Source: an uncultured Bacteroidales bacterium
GTDB lineage: Bacteria; Bacteroidota; Bacteroidia; Bacteroidales; Bacteroidaceae
DNA length: 42,950 bases
Direction of reading: 5' to 3'
NCBI GenBank assembly: GCA_902775975.1
Contig: CACYOC010000027.1
Coordinates: forward strand, 1-42,950
The position numbers and the translations under genes are program-made. Under the pieces are notes generated by a model, which worked only from the letters and a program-made list of their open reading frames with translations, was not told the DNA's origin and searched no databases. Positions 1 through 6,590 of this stretch are shown here, piece after piece. The number at the start of each line of letters is the position of its first letter. Positions within the stretch are counted from its first letter, which is position 1.

Positions 1-1
1 G

Positions 2-139
2 CCCGACTCGACCGACCTGGACAACCTGACGTCGAAGACCTTCGGTCGCAAGGTCAGCTTCGGCAACGGCTACTACCAGACCGAGAAGGGCGACAAGGCA
101 CCCAAGATTCCGCTCGCGGCCTACACACCGAAGCCGTAA
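2..139 (+). CDS. C-terminal fragment of an unidentified protein (5' end outside window)
   Basis: An open frame enters from the left edge and ends at TAA 137-139, giving 45 residues that end in PLAAYTPKP. The visible part is polar, has no membrane segment or motif, and I do not recognise it. In Bacteroidales the smalltalk micro-gene, which follows here, is often preceded by an HU-like DNA-binding protein; this tail could be the end of such a protein, but that rests on context alone. A hairpin (144-164) lies directly after the stop. Confidence 0.55.
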   Translation, partial: PDSTDLDNLTSKTFGRKVSFGNGYYQTEKGDKAPKIPLAAYTPKP

Positions 140-143
140 AGAG

Positions 144-170
144 AAGAGCCCTCGACGGGCTCTTGCTCTT
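144..170 (+). terminator. Hairpin after the first gene fragment
   Basis: AAGAGCCC (144-151) and GGGCTCTT (157-164) form an 8-bp stem with a 5-nt loop, followed by a short pyrimidine stretch. The T-run is weak, so it may attenuate rather than fully stop transcription before the smalltalk gene. Confidence 0.5.
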
Positions 171-173
171 TAA

Positions 174-229
174 ATGAGAAATGAGTAATGAGAAATGAGA
201 AATTCAAATGAGAAATGAGAAATGAAAAA
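174..229. repeat. AT-rich heptamer array (ATGAGAA)n
   Basis: About eight imperfect 7-bp units of the type ATGAGAA, with variants ATGAGTA and ATGAAAA and one broken unit. It lies in the spacer before the smalltalk gene. It is one of several unrelated short-period arrays found in spacers across this window. Confidence 0.7.
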
Positions 230-276
230 CTCTATATCTCTGTGTCTCTGTGTTCCAATTAATAAAATTGAAAAAA

Positions 277-330
277 AATAAAATTGTAAATAAATAGTAA
301 ATAGTAAATTGTCAAATTGTAAATTAAAAA
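277..330. repeat. AT-rich dispersed array (AATTGTA/AATAGTA)n
   Basis: Units of roughly 7 bp (AATTGTA, AATAGTA, AATTGTC) lie just before the smalltalk start codon. Near-identical stretches recur at 18445-18478, 20275-20304 and, inverted, at 40884-40925, so this is a dispersed spacer repeat and not simple AT drift. Confidence 0.7.
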
Positions 331-335
331 AATTG

Positions 336-449
336 ATGAAAGAAAAAAAGAGTTTGTGGGAGGTCGTTGTGCGCATTGCCATTGCAGCACTCTCGGCAGC
401 ACTGACCGCTATCACCACTACGAGCTGCATGGGCCACGGCCCGTTCTAA
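336..449 (+). CDS. Smalltalk family micro-protein (37 aa)
   Basis: ATG 336 to TAA 447 encodes 37 residues: a charged start (MKEKKSLWE), a hydrophobic stretch at about residues 10-26, then TTTSC and a six-residue tail MGHGPF. Size, charge pattern and Trp-Glu after the lysines match the Bacteroidales family that databases call smalltalk protein, whose function is unknown. The TTSC motif at residues 28-31 resembles a lipobox, so the product could be a tiny lipoprotein with a seven-residue mature end; that is inference. It reads away from the first gene fragment and its TAA touches a GC-rich palindrome at 450-484. Confidence 0.75.
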   Translation: MKEKKSLWEVVVRIAIAALSAALTAITTTSCMGHGPF

Positions 450-486
450 GCCCACCCCCGACCCCTCCCGGGGGGGAGGGGAGGTG
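448..486. repeat. GC-rich palindromic element, copy 1
   Basis: The stop codon of the smalltalk gene runs straight into AAGCCCACCCCC followed by CCCTCCC/GGGAGGGG. Read on the minus strand this matches the elements inside wbqC (12006-12041, 12303-12338) and after rodA (35126-35160). It forms a G/C hairpin. Confidence 0.75.
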
Positions 487-540
487 AAAAATGAAAAGAG
501 AAAAATGAAAAGTGAAAAATGAAAAATGAAAATGAAAAAA
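484..540. repeat. AT-rich heptamer array (ATGAAAA)n
   Basis: About eight 7-bp units of ATGAAAA with variants GTGAAAA and GAGAAAA fill the spacer between the GC-rich palindrome and the terminator hairpin. No gene is visible in it on either strand. Confidence 0.7.
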
Positions 541-571
541 CGTGGAGTGCTGAAACGTCACTCCACGTTTT
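537..571. terminator. Bidirectional rho-independent terminator
   Basis: CGTGGAGTG (541-549) pairs perfectly with CACTCCACG (559-567) around a 9-nt loop. AAAA precedes and TTTT follows, so the hairpin has a U-tract in both directions. It lies between the plus-strand smalltalk gene and the minus-strand regulator ending at 595, and can serve both. Confidence 0.85.
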
Positions 572-594
572 CTTATTTGTGTACTGGTTCTCGA

Positions 595-2265
595 CTATTG
601 GTTGCGCACCTCGCCGGGTAGCATGCCGTACTCTTCCTTGAAGCACTTGGTGAAGTAGCTGGGAGCGGTGAAGCCTACCTGATAGGCTATCTCGCTGACG
701 CTGCGGTCGGTGGTGAGCAGCAGGCGGTAGGCACGGTTCAGACGGGCGGTGCGCAGCAGTTCGACGGGCGTGGAGCCCGTGATGGACTTTACCTTGCGGT
801 ATAGCTGCACACGGCTGAGGTTCATATCGGCGGCAAGGTCTTCGACGCTGAGTTCGCTATTCTCCATACGACTCTCAACAACCTCCTTGAAACGGGCGAT
901 GAAAATGGAGGTGGTGGGAGAGGCAGCGCCTTCTGTCTCGTCATCGGTGGTCTCCGCTTCGGGAGTGTCGGCGGTCGTGGCGGGAGCTGCTGCGGTTTCT
1001 GCTTCGGGAGTGTCGGCGGTCGTGGCAGGAGCTGCTGCTTCCTCTGCTTCGGGAGTGACGATGGGAGCTGCTGGAGCTTCTGTCTCGGGAGCGAGGTTCC
1101 ACAGGGTGTTGACGACACGCTCGCGGCGCATCTTGATCTTACCTATATAATAAAGGTAGAAGAGTACGGCAACGATGATGAGCAGCACGGTGATGCCGCA
1201 TGCCAGCCACGTGATGGTGCGCTGGGTGCCGAGTTCTTTCAGGTAGCTGTCGGCCTTCTGGTGCAACTGGTCGAGACGCACTCCCTGCTGCATGATTTCG
1301 TCGGCCTGCATGAGCAGTATGTTGGCATTGTCGCGGGTGACGATGGCAGACTGCATGAGTATCTCTTTCTGGAAGTCTTTGCCGTCAAGGATATCGACGG
1401 CAAGCTGCAACAGTCGGTCGCCGTAAGTGGGATAGATGTAGGACGCGTCGAGGATGGAGTCGCGCACCAGACGGATGCCGCCAGCCTTGCCGGGGAGTCC
1501 GTCGATGCCGCAATAGAGGGGAAGCCCGTCGCCCTTCTGCGAGAAGCGGGTATAGGTATTTCGGAAAACTTCCTCGAAGGCGCGGCGAGCGCCCATGGCG
1601 GTGCGGTCGTTGGCACCGAACACCAGGTCGATGTGTACGTCAGGATGGCTGGCAAGCCACTGGCGCGTGGTGTTGTAGGCGGTCTCTTCCGTCCAGTCGC
1701 CCTGCAGTGAAGCGACAACCTGGATGCCCGGAGCGTCCTGGACAGCCTCCACGAAGCCTTTGTGCCGCTCGATGGCGGGCGACGAGCCTTTCAGTCCCGT
1801 GAGTTCCAGCACACGACCTTCGCCCTTGAGACGTGTCACGATGTATTCGCCCATCTGGCGCCCCATCTCGTAGTTGTCGGCACTCATGAAGGCGGTGTAT
1901 TTCCGCGAACTGGTCTTGCGCTCGAAGACGATAACGGGGATGCCCTTGTCGTAGGCTCGGTCAATGGCGGGGTTGATGGTCTGCACCTGGTTAGGAGCCA
2001 CGATGAGCAGGTCGATGCCGCTATTGACCAAGGAGTCAATCTGCTCAATCTGTCGCTCGTCGCTATCGTAGGCGGCGGCAAACTTCAGTTGCACACCGTC
2101 CTGGAAGTAGCTGCTCAAGCGCAGTTCGGCATTCTGTTTTTCGCGCCACACGTCCTCAGAGCATTGGGAGACGCCAATGATGTGGCGCGGCTGCCGCTGG
2201 CTGCACCCTAAGCAGCAGAGGGCACAGGCAAGCAGCAGGATGTTTTTCGTTAGTAGTTTTTTCAT
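595..2265 (-). CDS. Membrane-spanning regulator: periplasmic sugar-binding-type sensor fused to AraC DNA-binding domain
   Basis: 556 aa. Residues 1-21 are a lipoprotein-like signal ending CLGC. Residues about 27-335 form a LacI/ribose-binding type periplasmic domain (DLLIVAPN, GIPVIVFER, TGLKGSSPAIERHKGF, VFGANDRTAMGA). One membrane helix follows at about 350-373 with a basic KMRRER stop. A Pro/Ala/Glu/Thr linker (about 393-450) contains three 15-residue repeats built on TPEAET. Residues about 452-556 are an AraC/XylS helix-turn-helix domain (LSVEDLAADMNLSRVQLYRK; SVSEIAYQVGFTAPSYFTKCF). Bacteroidetes hybrid two-component sensors share both ends, but here kinase and receiver are absent, so this reads as a one-component, ToxR-like regulator that would sense a periplasmic ligand and bind DNA from the membrane. 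The ligand is unknown. It lies 25 bp behind the protease gene and may be co-transcribed with it. Confidence 0.85.
   Translation of the reverse strand: MKKLLTKNILLLACALCCLGCSQRQPRHIIGVSQCSEDVWREKQNAELRLSSYFQDGVQLKFAAAYDSDERQIEQIDSLVNSGIDLLIVAPNQVQTINPAIDRAYDKGIPVIVFERKTSSRKYTAFMSADNYEMGRQMGEYIVTRLKGEGRVLELTGLKGSSPAIERHKGFVEAVQDAPGIQVVASLQGDWTEETAYNTTRQWLASHPDVHIDLVFGANDRTAMGARRAFEEVFRNTYTRFSQKGDGLPLYCGIDGLPGKAGGIRLVRDSILDASYIYPTYGDRLLQLAVDILDGKDFQKEILMQSAIVTRDNANILLMQADEIMQQGVRLDQLHQKADSYLKELGTQRTITWLACGITVLLIIVAVLFYLYYIGKIKMRRERVVNTLWNLAPETEAPAAPIVTPEAEEAAAPATTADTPEAETAAAPATTADTPEAETTDDETEGAASPTTSIFIARFKEVVESRMENSELSVEDLAADMNLSRVQLYRKVKSITGSTPVELLRTARLNRAYRLLLTTDRSVSEIAYQVGFTAPSYFTKCFKEEYGMLPGEVRNQ
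952..1070. repeat. 45-bp tandem repeat coding for the regulator's linker
   Basis: The core GCTTCGGGAGTG recurs at 956, 1001 and 1046, an exact 45-bp period (15 residues). It codes for the acidic, Ala/Thr-rich linker between membrane helix and DNA-binding domain. Copy number may vary between strains and so set the length of the cytoplasmic tether. Confidence 0.8.
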
Positions 2266-2290
2266 GTGTAGTTAGTAACTGTATTTTTTC

Positions 2291-3937
2291 TTATTCGGCA
2301 CCCAGCATCTTCAGGGCGTGCTGCACGACGTCGCTCTCCTCGTTCATGATGGCGTAGTACTCGTCCATGTGCCACAGGTCGCGGGCCACGAGGGCCTTCA
2401 GCTGGTGGCGCAGCAGCGGCAGGGTGCGCTGCAGCTCTTCGTCGTCCTTGGGCTTGACGTTCTGCTTCTCGCCTTCCTGGATGATGGCGTCGATGACGGT
2501 CTGCGGTATCTCGAAACGCTGGCGGAAGTCGTCGAAGGTGGGATAGTCGCGCTTGAGCTGCTTGCGGTGGCCATCGACATAGCGCAGGTTCTGCGTGATG
2601 AGGATGCTCTTGGCAGCCAGCTTTCGGTGGAATGGCGTATATTTCAGCGTGTCGAGGGGTACGAACTCGTCGGGCATGATGCCTCCGCCGCCATAGACCA
2701 CGCGGTGCTCCTTCAGCGTGTAGCACTTCAGCGAATCGGCAAAGTGGACGCTGTCGGCACTCATCAGCTCGCCACTCTTCAGGCGGTGCAGCATGTCGTC
2801 GGCATAGTCTTTCATGTTGCCCATCTCGTAGGGCTTCTGGATGCAGCGGCCCGAAGGGGTGTAGTAGTGGGCAATGGTGAGGCGTATCATGGAGCCGTCG
2901 GGGAGGTCGATGGGACGCTGTACGAGTCCCTTGCCGAAGGTGCGCCGTCCGACGATGATGCCTCGGTCGTGGTCTTGCACGGCGCCGGAGACGATCTCTG
3001 CCGCCGAGGCGGTATAGCTATCGACGAGGATGATGAGGTTGGGTGTTGGGTGTTGGGTGGTGGGTGTTGGGTGATGGGTGGTGGAAGCGGGGAAGAGGCC
3101 GCCGCCACGTGCCCTGTACTCCACGCTGTTGGTGGAGCGCCCTTTGGTATAGACGATGAGGTCGTCTTCCTGCAGGAACTCGTTGGCTATCTCCACGGCA
3201 GCATGCATGTAGCCGCCGCCATTCTCCTGCAGGTCGAGGATGAGGGTCTGCATGCCCTGTGCAAGGAGCTTCTTCATGCTGGCCACAAACTCGTCGTGCG
3301 TGGTGGCACCGAAGTTGCCGATGCGGATATAGCCCACCTGCGGACGAATCATGTAAGTCGCATCGATGCTATGGACGGGAATCTTGTCGCGGACGATGGT
3401 GAAGCGCAGCGTGTCGCTGATGCCGCGACGCACAATGCCCAGTCGTACCTTGCTGCCCTTGGGACCGCGCAGGCGCCGCATGATCTCCTCGCGCGACATC
3501 TTGACACCGGCAATGGTGGTGTCGTTGACATAGACGATGCGGTCGCCGGCCACGATGCCGGCACGCTCGGAGGGTCCGTTGCTGACGGGCTGGATGACGA
3601 GCAGCGTGTCTTCAGCCATGTTGAACTGTACGCCGATGCCTTCGAACGAGCCTTGCAGGGGTTCGTTCATCTGCTTCACCTCCTTGGGGGTGGAGTAGGA
3701 GGAGTGCGGGTCGAGCTTTTCGAGCATGCCACGGATGCCGTCCTCGACGAGCTTCTGCTCATCGACGCTATCGACATAGAGATTGTTGATGGCCAATTCT
3801 GCCATCTGTAACTTGCGCAGCGGCGAGTCGCCACCCAGGTTGATGCGCATCTGGGCAGAAAGACGCGCCCCATCCCTCCCTATAAAGGAGGGTGTCATTA
3901 GCAAAAGCGCTATCAAAAAAAGATATTTATTTTTCAT
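2291..3937 (-). CDS. ctpA: S41 family C-terminal processing peptidase
   Basis: 548 aa. Exported: hydrophobic start, then a basic stretch ending LSAQ near residue 29. A PDZ domain spans about 95-180 (GSFEGIGVQF, RAGIVAGDRIVYVNDT). The S41 core follows: GYIRIGNF, LILDLQENGGGY, and the Ser/Lys dyad at S311 (TASAAEI) and K336 (RTFGKGLVQ), 25 residues apart as in Prc. A C-terminal extension runs from about residue 375. The family cleaves C-terminal tails of periplasmic proteins. Oddities: residues about 285-300 (TTHHPTPTTQHPTPN) are encoded by the TTGGGTG heptamer array and sit just before the catalytic strand, and the signal-peptide C-region (PSFIGRDGAR) is encoded by a GC-rich palindrome. The gene is 78 bp after parE on the same strand. 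Confidence 0.9.
   Translation of the reverse strand: MKNKYLFLIALLLMTPSFIGRDGARLSAQMRINLGGDSPLRKLQMAELAINNLYVDSVDEQKLVEDGIRGMLEKLDPHSSYSTPKEVKQMNEPLQGSFEGIGVQFNMAEDTLLVIQPVSNGPSERAGIVAGDRIVYVNDTTIAGVKMSREEIMRRLRGPKGSKVRLGIVRRGISDTLRFTIVRDKIPVHSIDATYMIRPQVGYIRIGNFGATTHDEFVASMKKLLAQGMQTLILDLQENGGGYMHAAVEIANEFLQEDDLIVYTKGRSTNSVEYRARGGGLFPASTTHHPTPTTQHPTPNLIILVDSYTASAAEIVSGAVQDHDRGIIVGRRTFGKGLVQRPIDLPDGSMIRLTIAHYYTPSGRCIQKPYEMGNMKDYADDMLHRLKSGELMSADSVHFADSLKCYTLKEHRVVYGGGGIMPDEFVPLDTLKYTPFHRKLAAKSILITQNLRYVDGHRKQLKRDYPTFDDFRQRFEIPQTVIDAIIQEGEKQNVKPKDDEELQRTLPLLRHQLKALVARDLWHMDEYYAIMNEESDVVQHALKMLGAE
3038..3083. repeat. GC-rich heptamer array inside ctpA
   Basis: About six 7-bp units of TTGGGTG type (variants TGGTGGG, TGATGGG) on the plus strand. 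On the coding strand they read in frame as a His/Pro/Thr-rich loop of the protease. Confidence 0.85.
3867..3893. repeat. GC-rich palindromic element, copy 2 (in ctpA signal peptide)
   Basis: CCCTCCCTATAAAGGAGGG is a near-perfect palindrome encoding the C-terminal end of the protease signal peptide. It is a divergent member of the family seen in wbqC and the helicase gene. Confidence 0.6.
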
Positions 3938-3983
3938 TCCATGAATCTTTCAATAGTCATTATTATATTATTAGAGTAATCAC

Positions 3984-4015
3984 TCCTCGCCCTACAGGGA
4001 GAGGTTGGGAGAGGG
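3984..4015. repeat. GC-rich palindromic element, copy 3 (after parE)
   Basis: CGCCCTACAGGGAGAGG followed by TTGGGAGAGGG, directly downstream of the parE stop (TGA at 4016-4018, minus strand). It occupies nearly half of the 78-bp parE-ctpA spacer and could form a hairpin in the mRNA. Confidence 0.65.
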
Positions 4016-6001
4016 TCAATACTCCTCTTCTTCTGGTCTGTCTTCCTCGATGACGAGGTTGTCGATGATAAAGTTCTGGCGCTCCATGGTGTTCTTACCC
4101 ATATAGTATTCCAGGAGCTTCTGTACCTGGTCGTTCTTCTGCAGCGTGACTTGCTCCAGGCGGATGTCGGGACCGATGAAACCGGCAAACTCGTCGGGCG
4201 AGATCTCGCCGAGACCCTTGAAGCGTGTAATCTCCGGATCGGGACCCAGTTCCTGAATGGCCTGCAGGCGCTCTTCCTCGCTATAGCAGTAGCGGGTGAC
4301 GAAGTCGCTCTTCTTGGGTGATGGGTGTTGGGTGTTGGGTGTTGGGTCTTGGGTGTTGGTTAAGACCTCTTTGTTGCGAATCTTGGTGCGCTTGTTACGC
4401 ACTCGGAACAGGGGGGTCTGCAGCACATAGACGTGTCCTTTCTTGATGAGCTCGGGGAAGAACTGCAGGAAGAAGGTGATGATGAGCAGTCGGATGTGCA
4501 TGCCATCGACGTCGGCATCGGTGGCTACTATCACCTTATTATATCTTAGGGTGTCGAGACCTTCCTCAATGTCGAGGGCTGCCTGCAGCAGGTTGAACTC
4601 TTCGTTCTCATAGACCACCTTCTTGGTGAGTCCGAAACTGTTGAGGGGCTTGCCACGCAGCGAGAATACTGCCTGCGTGTTGACGTCGCGGCTCTTGGTG
4701 ATGCTGCCGCTGGCAGAGTCACCCTCGGTGATGAAGATGCACGACTCCTCCTTGCGCTCGTTCTTGACGTCGGAGTAGTGGATGCGGCAGTCGCGCAACT
4801 TACGGTTGTGCAGGTTGGCCTTCTTCGCCATCTCGCGGGCTTTCTTGGTAACACCCGCCATGGCCTTGCGCTCCTTCTCGCTCTCACGGATCTTGTTCTC
4901 GATGATTTCGGCAATGTCCTGATGGATGTGCAGGTAGTTATCGACCTGCTGCTTGATGAAGTCGCCGACGTATTTGTTGATGCTCTCGCCGTCGGGAGCC
5001 ATCTGCGTGGAGCCGAGCTTGATTTTCGTCTGACTCTCGAAGACCGGTTCCTCGACGTTGATGGCGATGGCGGCGACGATGCCCGTGCGGATGTCGCCCG
5101 GCTCGTACTTGCCATAGAACTCCTTGATGGTCTTGGCGATGTGCTCCTTGAAGGCACTCTGGTGCGTACCGCCCTGGGTGGTATGCTGGCCGTTGACGAA
5201 GCTGTAGTACTCCTCACCATACTGGTTGGCATGGGTGAACGCTATCTCGATGTCGTCGCCCTGCAGGTGGATGATGGGGTAGAGGGCGTCGTTGGTCATG
5301 CGGTCTTTCAGCAGGTCCTGCAAACCGTGACGGCTGAGGATGCGGCGACCGTTATACATGATGGCCAGTCCGATGTTCAGGTAGGTGTAGTTGCGCAGCA
5401 TGTTCTCCACGATGTCGTCGTGGAAGCGGTAGCCCTTGAAGAGCTTGTCGTCGCTGTCGGGCTCGAAGTAGATGTAGGTGCCGTTCTCGTCCTGCGTGTC
5501 TTCCGTGACGTCGCTGACGAGCTTGCCGCGTTCGAAGGTGGCCTTGCGCACCTTGCCGTCGCGGAACGACTGCACCTCGAAATGGGTGCTCAGCGCATTA
5601 ACGGCCTTGACGCCAACGCCGTTCAGGCCGATGGACTTCTTGAAGGCCTTCGAGTCGTACTTACCGCCGGTATTGAGGACGCTGACGGCCTCGATGAGCT
5701 TGCCCTGCGGAATGCCGCGGCCATAGTCGCGGACGGTGACGCGCAGGTTGTCCTCGATGGTGATCTCGATGCGGTTGCCCGCATTCATCTTGAACTCGTC
5801 GATGGAGTTGTCAATGACTTCCTTCAGCAACACGTAGATGCCGTCTTCGGGCAGCGAACCGTCGCCCAGTCGGCCGATATACATTCCTGGGCGCAGACGA
5901 ATATGCTCTGTACCTGTCAGGGTTTTGATGTTGTCGTCGTCATAGACGAGGGTGTTGGGTGTTGGGTGTTGGGTGTTAGTTATTTGTTCTTCCATATTCA
6001 T
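4016..6001 (-). CDS. parE: DNA topoisomerase IV subunit B
   Basis: 661 aa. Type IIA topoisomerase ATPase subunit; with ParC it separates linked daughter chromosomes. GHKL ATPase domain: [13 protein letters not shown] (Glu base and Asn for Mg-ATP), [20 protein letters not shown]. Transducer: the QTKIKL lysine loop. [15 protein letters not shown] near residue 425 and [10 protein letters not shown]. The end [11 protein letters not shown] is acidic. ParE-like length and motifs ([15 protein letters not shown]) favour ParE over GyrB. Two segments are foreign to the family and encoded by the heptamer array: residues about 8-17 ([10 protein letters not shown]) and about 547-562 ([16 protein letters not shown]) in the TOPRIM/C-terminal region. 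ATG 5999-6001 overlaps the stop of the upstream gene (ATGA); a second Met two codons on could also start. Confidence 0.93.
   Translation of the reverse strand: MNMEEQITNTQHPTPNTLVYDDDNIKTLTGTEHIRLRPGMYIGRLGDGSLPEDGIYVLLKEVIDNSIDEFKMNAGNRIEITIEDNLRVTVRDYGRGIPQGKLIEAVSVLNTGGKYDSKAFKKSIGLNGVGVKAVNALSTHFEVQSFRDGKVRKATFERGKLVSDVTEDTQDENGTYIYFEPDSDDKLFKGYRFHDDIVENMLRNYTYLNIGLAIMYNGRRILSRHGLQDLLKDRMTNDALYPIIHLQGDDIEIAFTHANQYGEEYYSFVNGQHTTQGGTHQSAFKEHIAKTIKEFYGKYEPGDIRTGIVAAIAINVEEPVFESQTKIKLGSTQMAPDGESINKYVGDFIKQQVDNYLHIHQDIAEIIENKIRESEKERKAMAGVTKKAREMAKKANLHNRKLRDCRIHYSDVKNERKEESCIFITEGDSASGSITKSRDVNTQAVFSLRGKPLNSFGLTKKVVYENEEFNLLQAALDIEEGLDTLRYNKVIVATDADVDGMHIRLLIITFFLQFFPELIKKGHVYVLQTPLFRVRNKRTKIRNKEVLTNTQDPTPNTQHPSPKKSDFVTRYCYSEEERLQAIQELGPDPEITRFKGLGEISPDEFAGFIGPDIRLEQVTLQKNDQVQKLLEYYMGKNTMERQNFIIDNLVIEEDRPEEEEY
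4314..4360. repeat. GC-rich heptamer array inside parE (TOPRIM region)
   Basis: About six to seven 7-bp units of TTGGGTG type (variants TGATGGG, TCTTGGG). Read in frame, they give the His/Pro/Thr/Asn stretch in the C-terminal third of ParE. Confidence 0.85.
5949..5979. repeat. GC-rich heptamer array at the parE 5' end (left arm)
   Basis: Four units of TTGGGTG on the plus strand, encoding ParE residues about 8-17. The array at 6388-6500 has the opposite orientation, so the two form inverted arms around the four-helix-bundle gene. Confidence 0.85.
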
Positions 6002-6365
6002 AATTCTGTAGATTGTAATGTTGAGCGGAGCTTAGCCAGTTGACGAACAATGACTAATATCATATCATCAAACTTTTTTAGGTCCTCTGATGTAATATAA
6101 CCAAAAGATTCTGCTAATTCCAATTCGCTTGAAACTTCCATCACAGAGCCATTAGCAATATCTATAAATCTTATTCTGTCTTTATTTGTATATCTGCCAA
6201 ATCCTTCGGCTATATTGAACATAATAGAAGTAGAAGCTCTTCTCAGCTGGTCCGTGAGGGCATACCGCTCCCCAGCAGGAAAACCTTCAAGAATTTCCTT
6301 TATATCTATAGCCAACTTCTTGGCATTTTGATAAACATCTAATCTTCTATAATAAAATAATTCCA
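5998..6365 (-). CDS. Four helix bundle protein (S23/IVP family)
   Basis: 122 aa from ATG 6363-6365; an upstream TTG at 6375 would add three residues but is less likely. The protein is all-helical and matches the small family first seen as ORFs in 23S rRNA intervening sequences, which also includes Avd of diversity-generating retroelements. Family hallmarks: [13 protein letters not shown] start, [30 protein letters not shown], then a long helix with [12 protein letters not shown]. Known members form basic, nucleic-acid-binding pentamers, but the role of free-standing copies is unknown. Its TGA overlaps the parE ATG (ATGA), so translation is probably coupled. It is AT-richer than both neighbours and sits between inverted heptamer arrays, which suggests it arrived as a unit. 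Confidence 0.88.
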
Positions 6366-6387
6366 TAATACTCAACTTTTCTTTTAT

Positions 6388-6500
6388 CCATCACCCAACA
6401 CCCATCACCCAACACCCATCACCCAACACCCAACACCCATCACCCATCACCCAACACCCATCACCTAACATCCAACACCTAACACCCAACACCCAACACC
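6388..6500. repeat. GC-rich heptamer array upstream of the four-helix-bundle gene (right arm)
   Basis: About sixteen 7-bp units of CACCCAA type on the plus strand (variants CACCCAT, CACCTAA), the longest such array here. It is inverted relative to the arrays at 5949, 4314 and 3038. It fills the spacer and overwrites the 3' end of the acetyltransferase reading frame (RKVLGVGC then stop at 6479). Confidence 0.9.
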
Positions 6501-6590
6501 TTGCGATAGCAACGGCGGCGCTTGTGTTGTATGTGCTCTAAGTATTGCCATTGGCTTTGCACCTTCTCGTTGGTCTCCATCTCCACGTGG
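6479..6590 (-). pseudogene. Out-of-frame C-terminal remnant of the GNAT-like gene
   Basis: In another frame from the main ORF this strand encodes EMETNEKVQSQWQYLEHIQH followed by KRRRCYRK, which is what the family's C-terminus looks like. It then runs into LGVGC and a stop made of heptamer repeat. The main frame leaves this tail at the palindrome CTCCACGTGGAG (6581-6592). Roughly 15-20 expected residues are missing between the two parts, which points to a deletion of a length not divisible by three. Confidence 0.6.

Noticed and set aside
2318-3811. 497-codon plus-strand open frame opposite ctpA
   Set aside because: Antisense shadow of a clearly conserved protease; it shows no domain of its own and reads through the heptamer array as G/C/W/V-rich filler.
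4778-6043. 421-codon plus-strand open frame opposite parE
   Set aside because: Shadow of ParE, with Val/Asp/Leu-rich composition typical of antisense frames and no promoter box.
5998-6365. Diversity-generating retroelement (Avd is in the same fold family)
   Set aside because: No reverse transcriptase, template or variable repeat is nearby, and the sequence fits the free-standing S23-like group.
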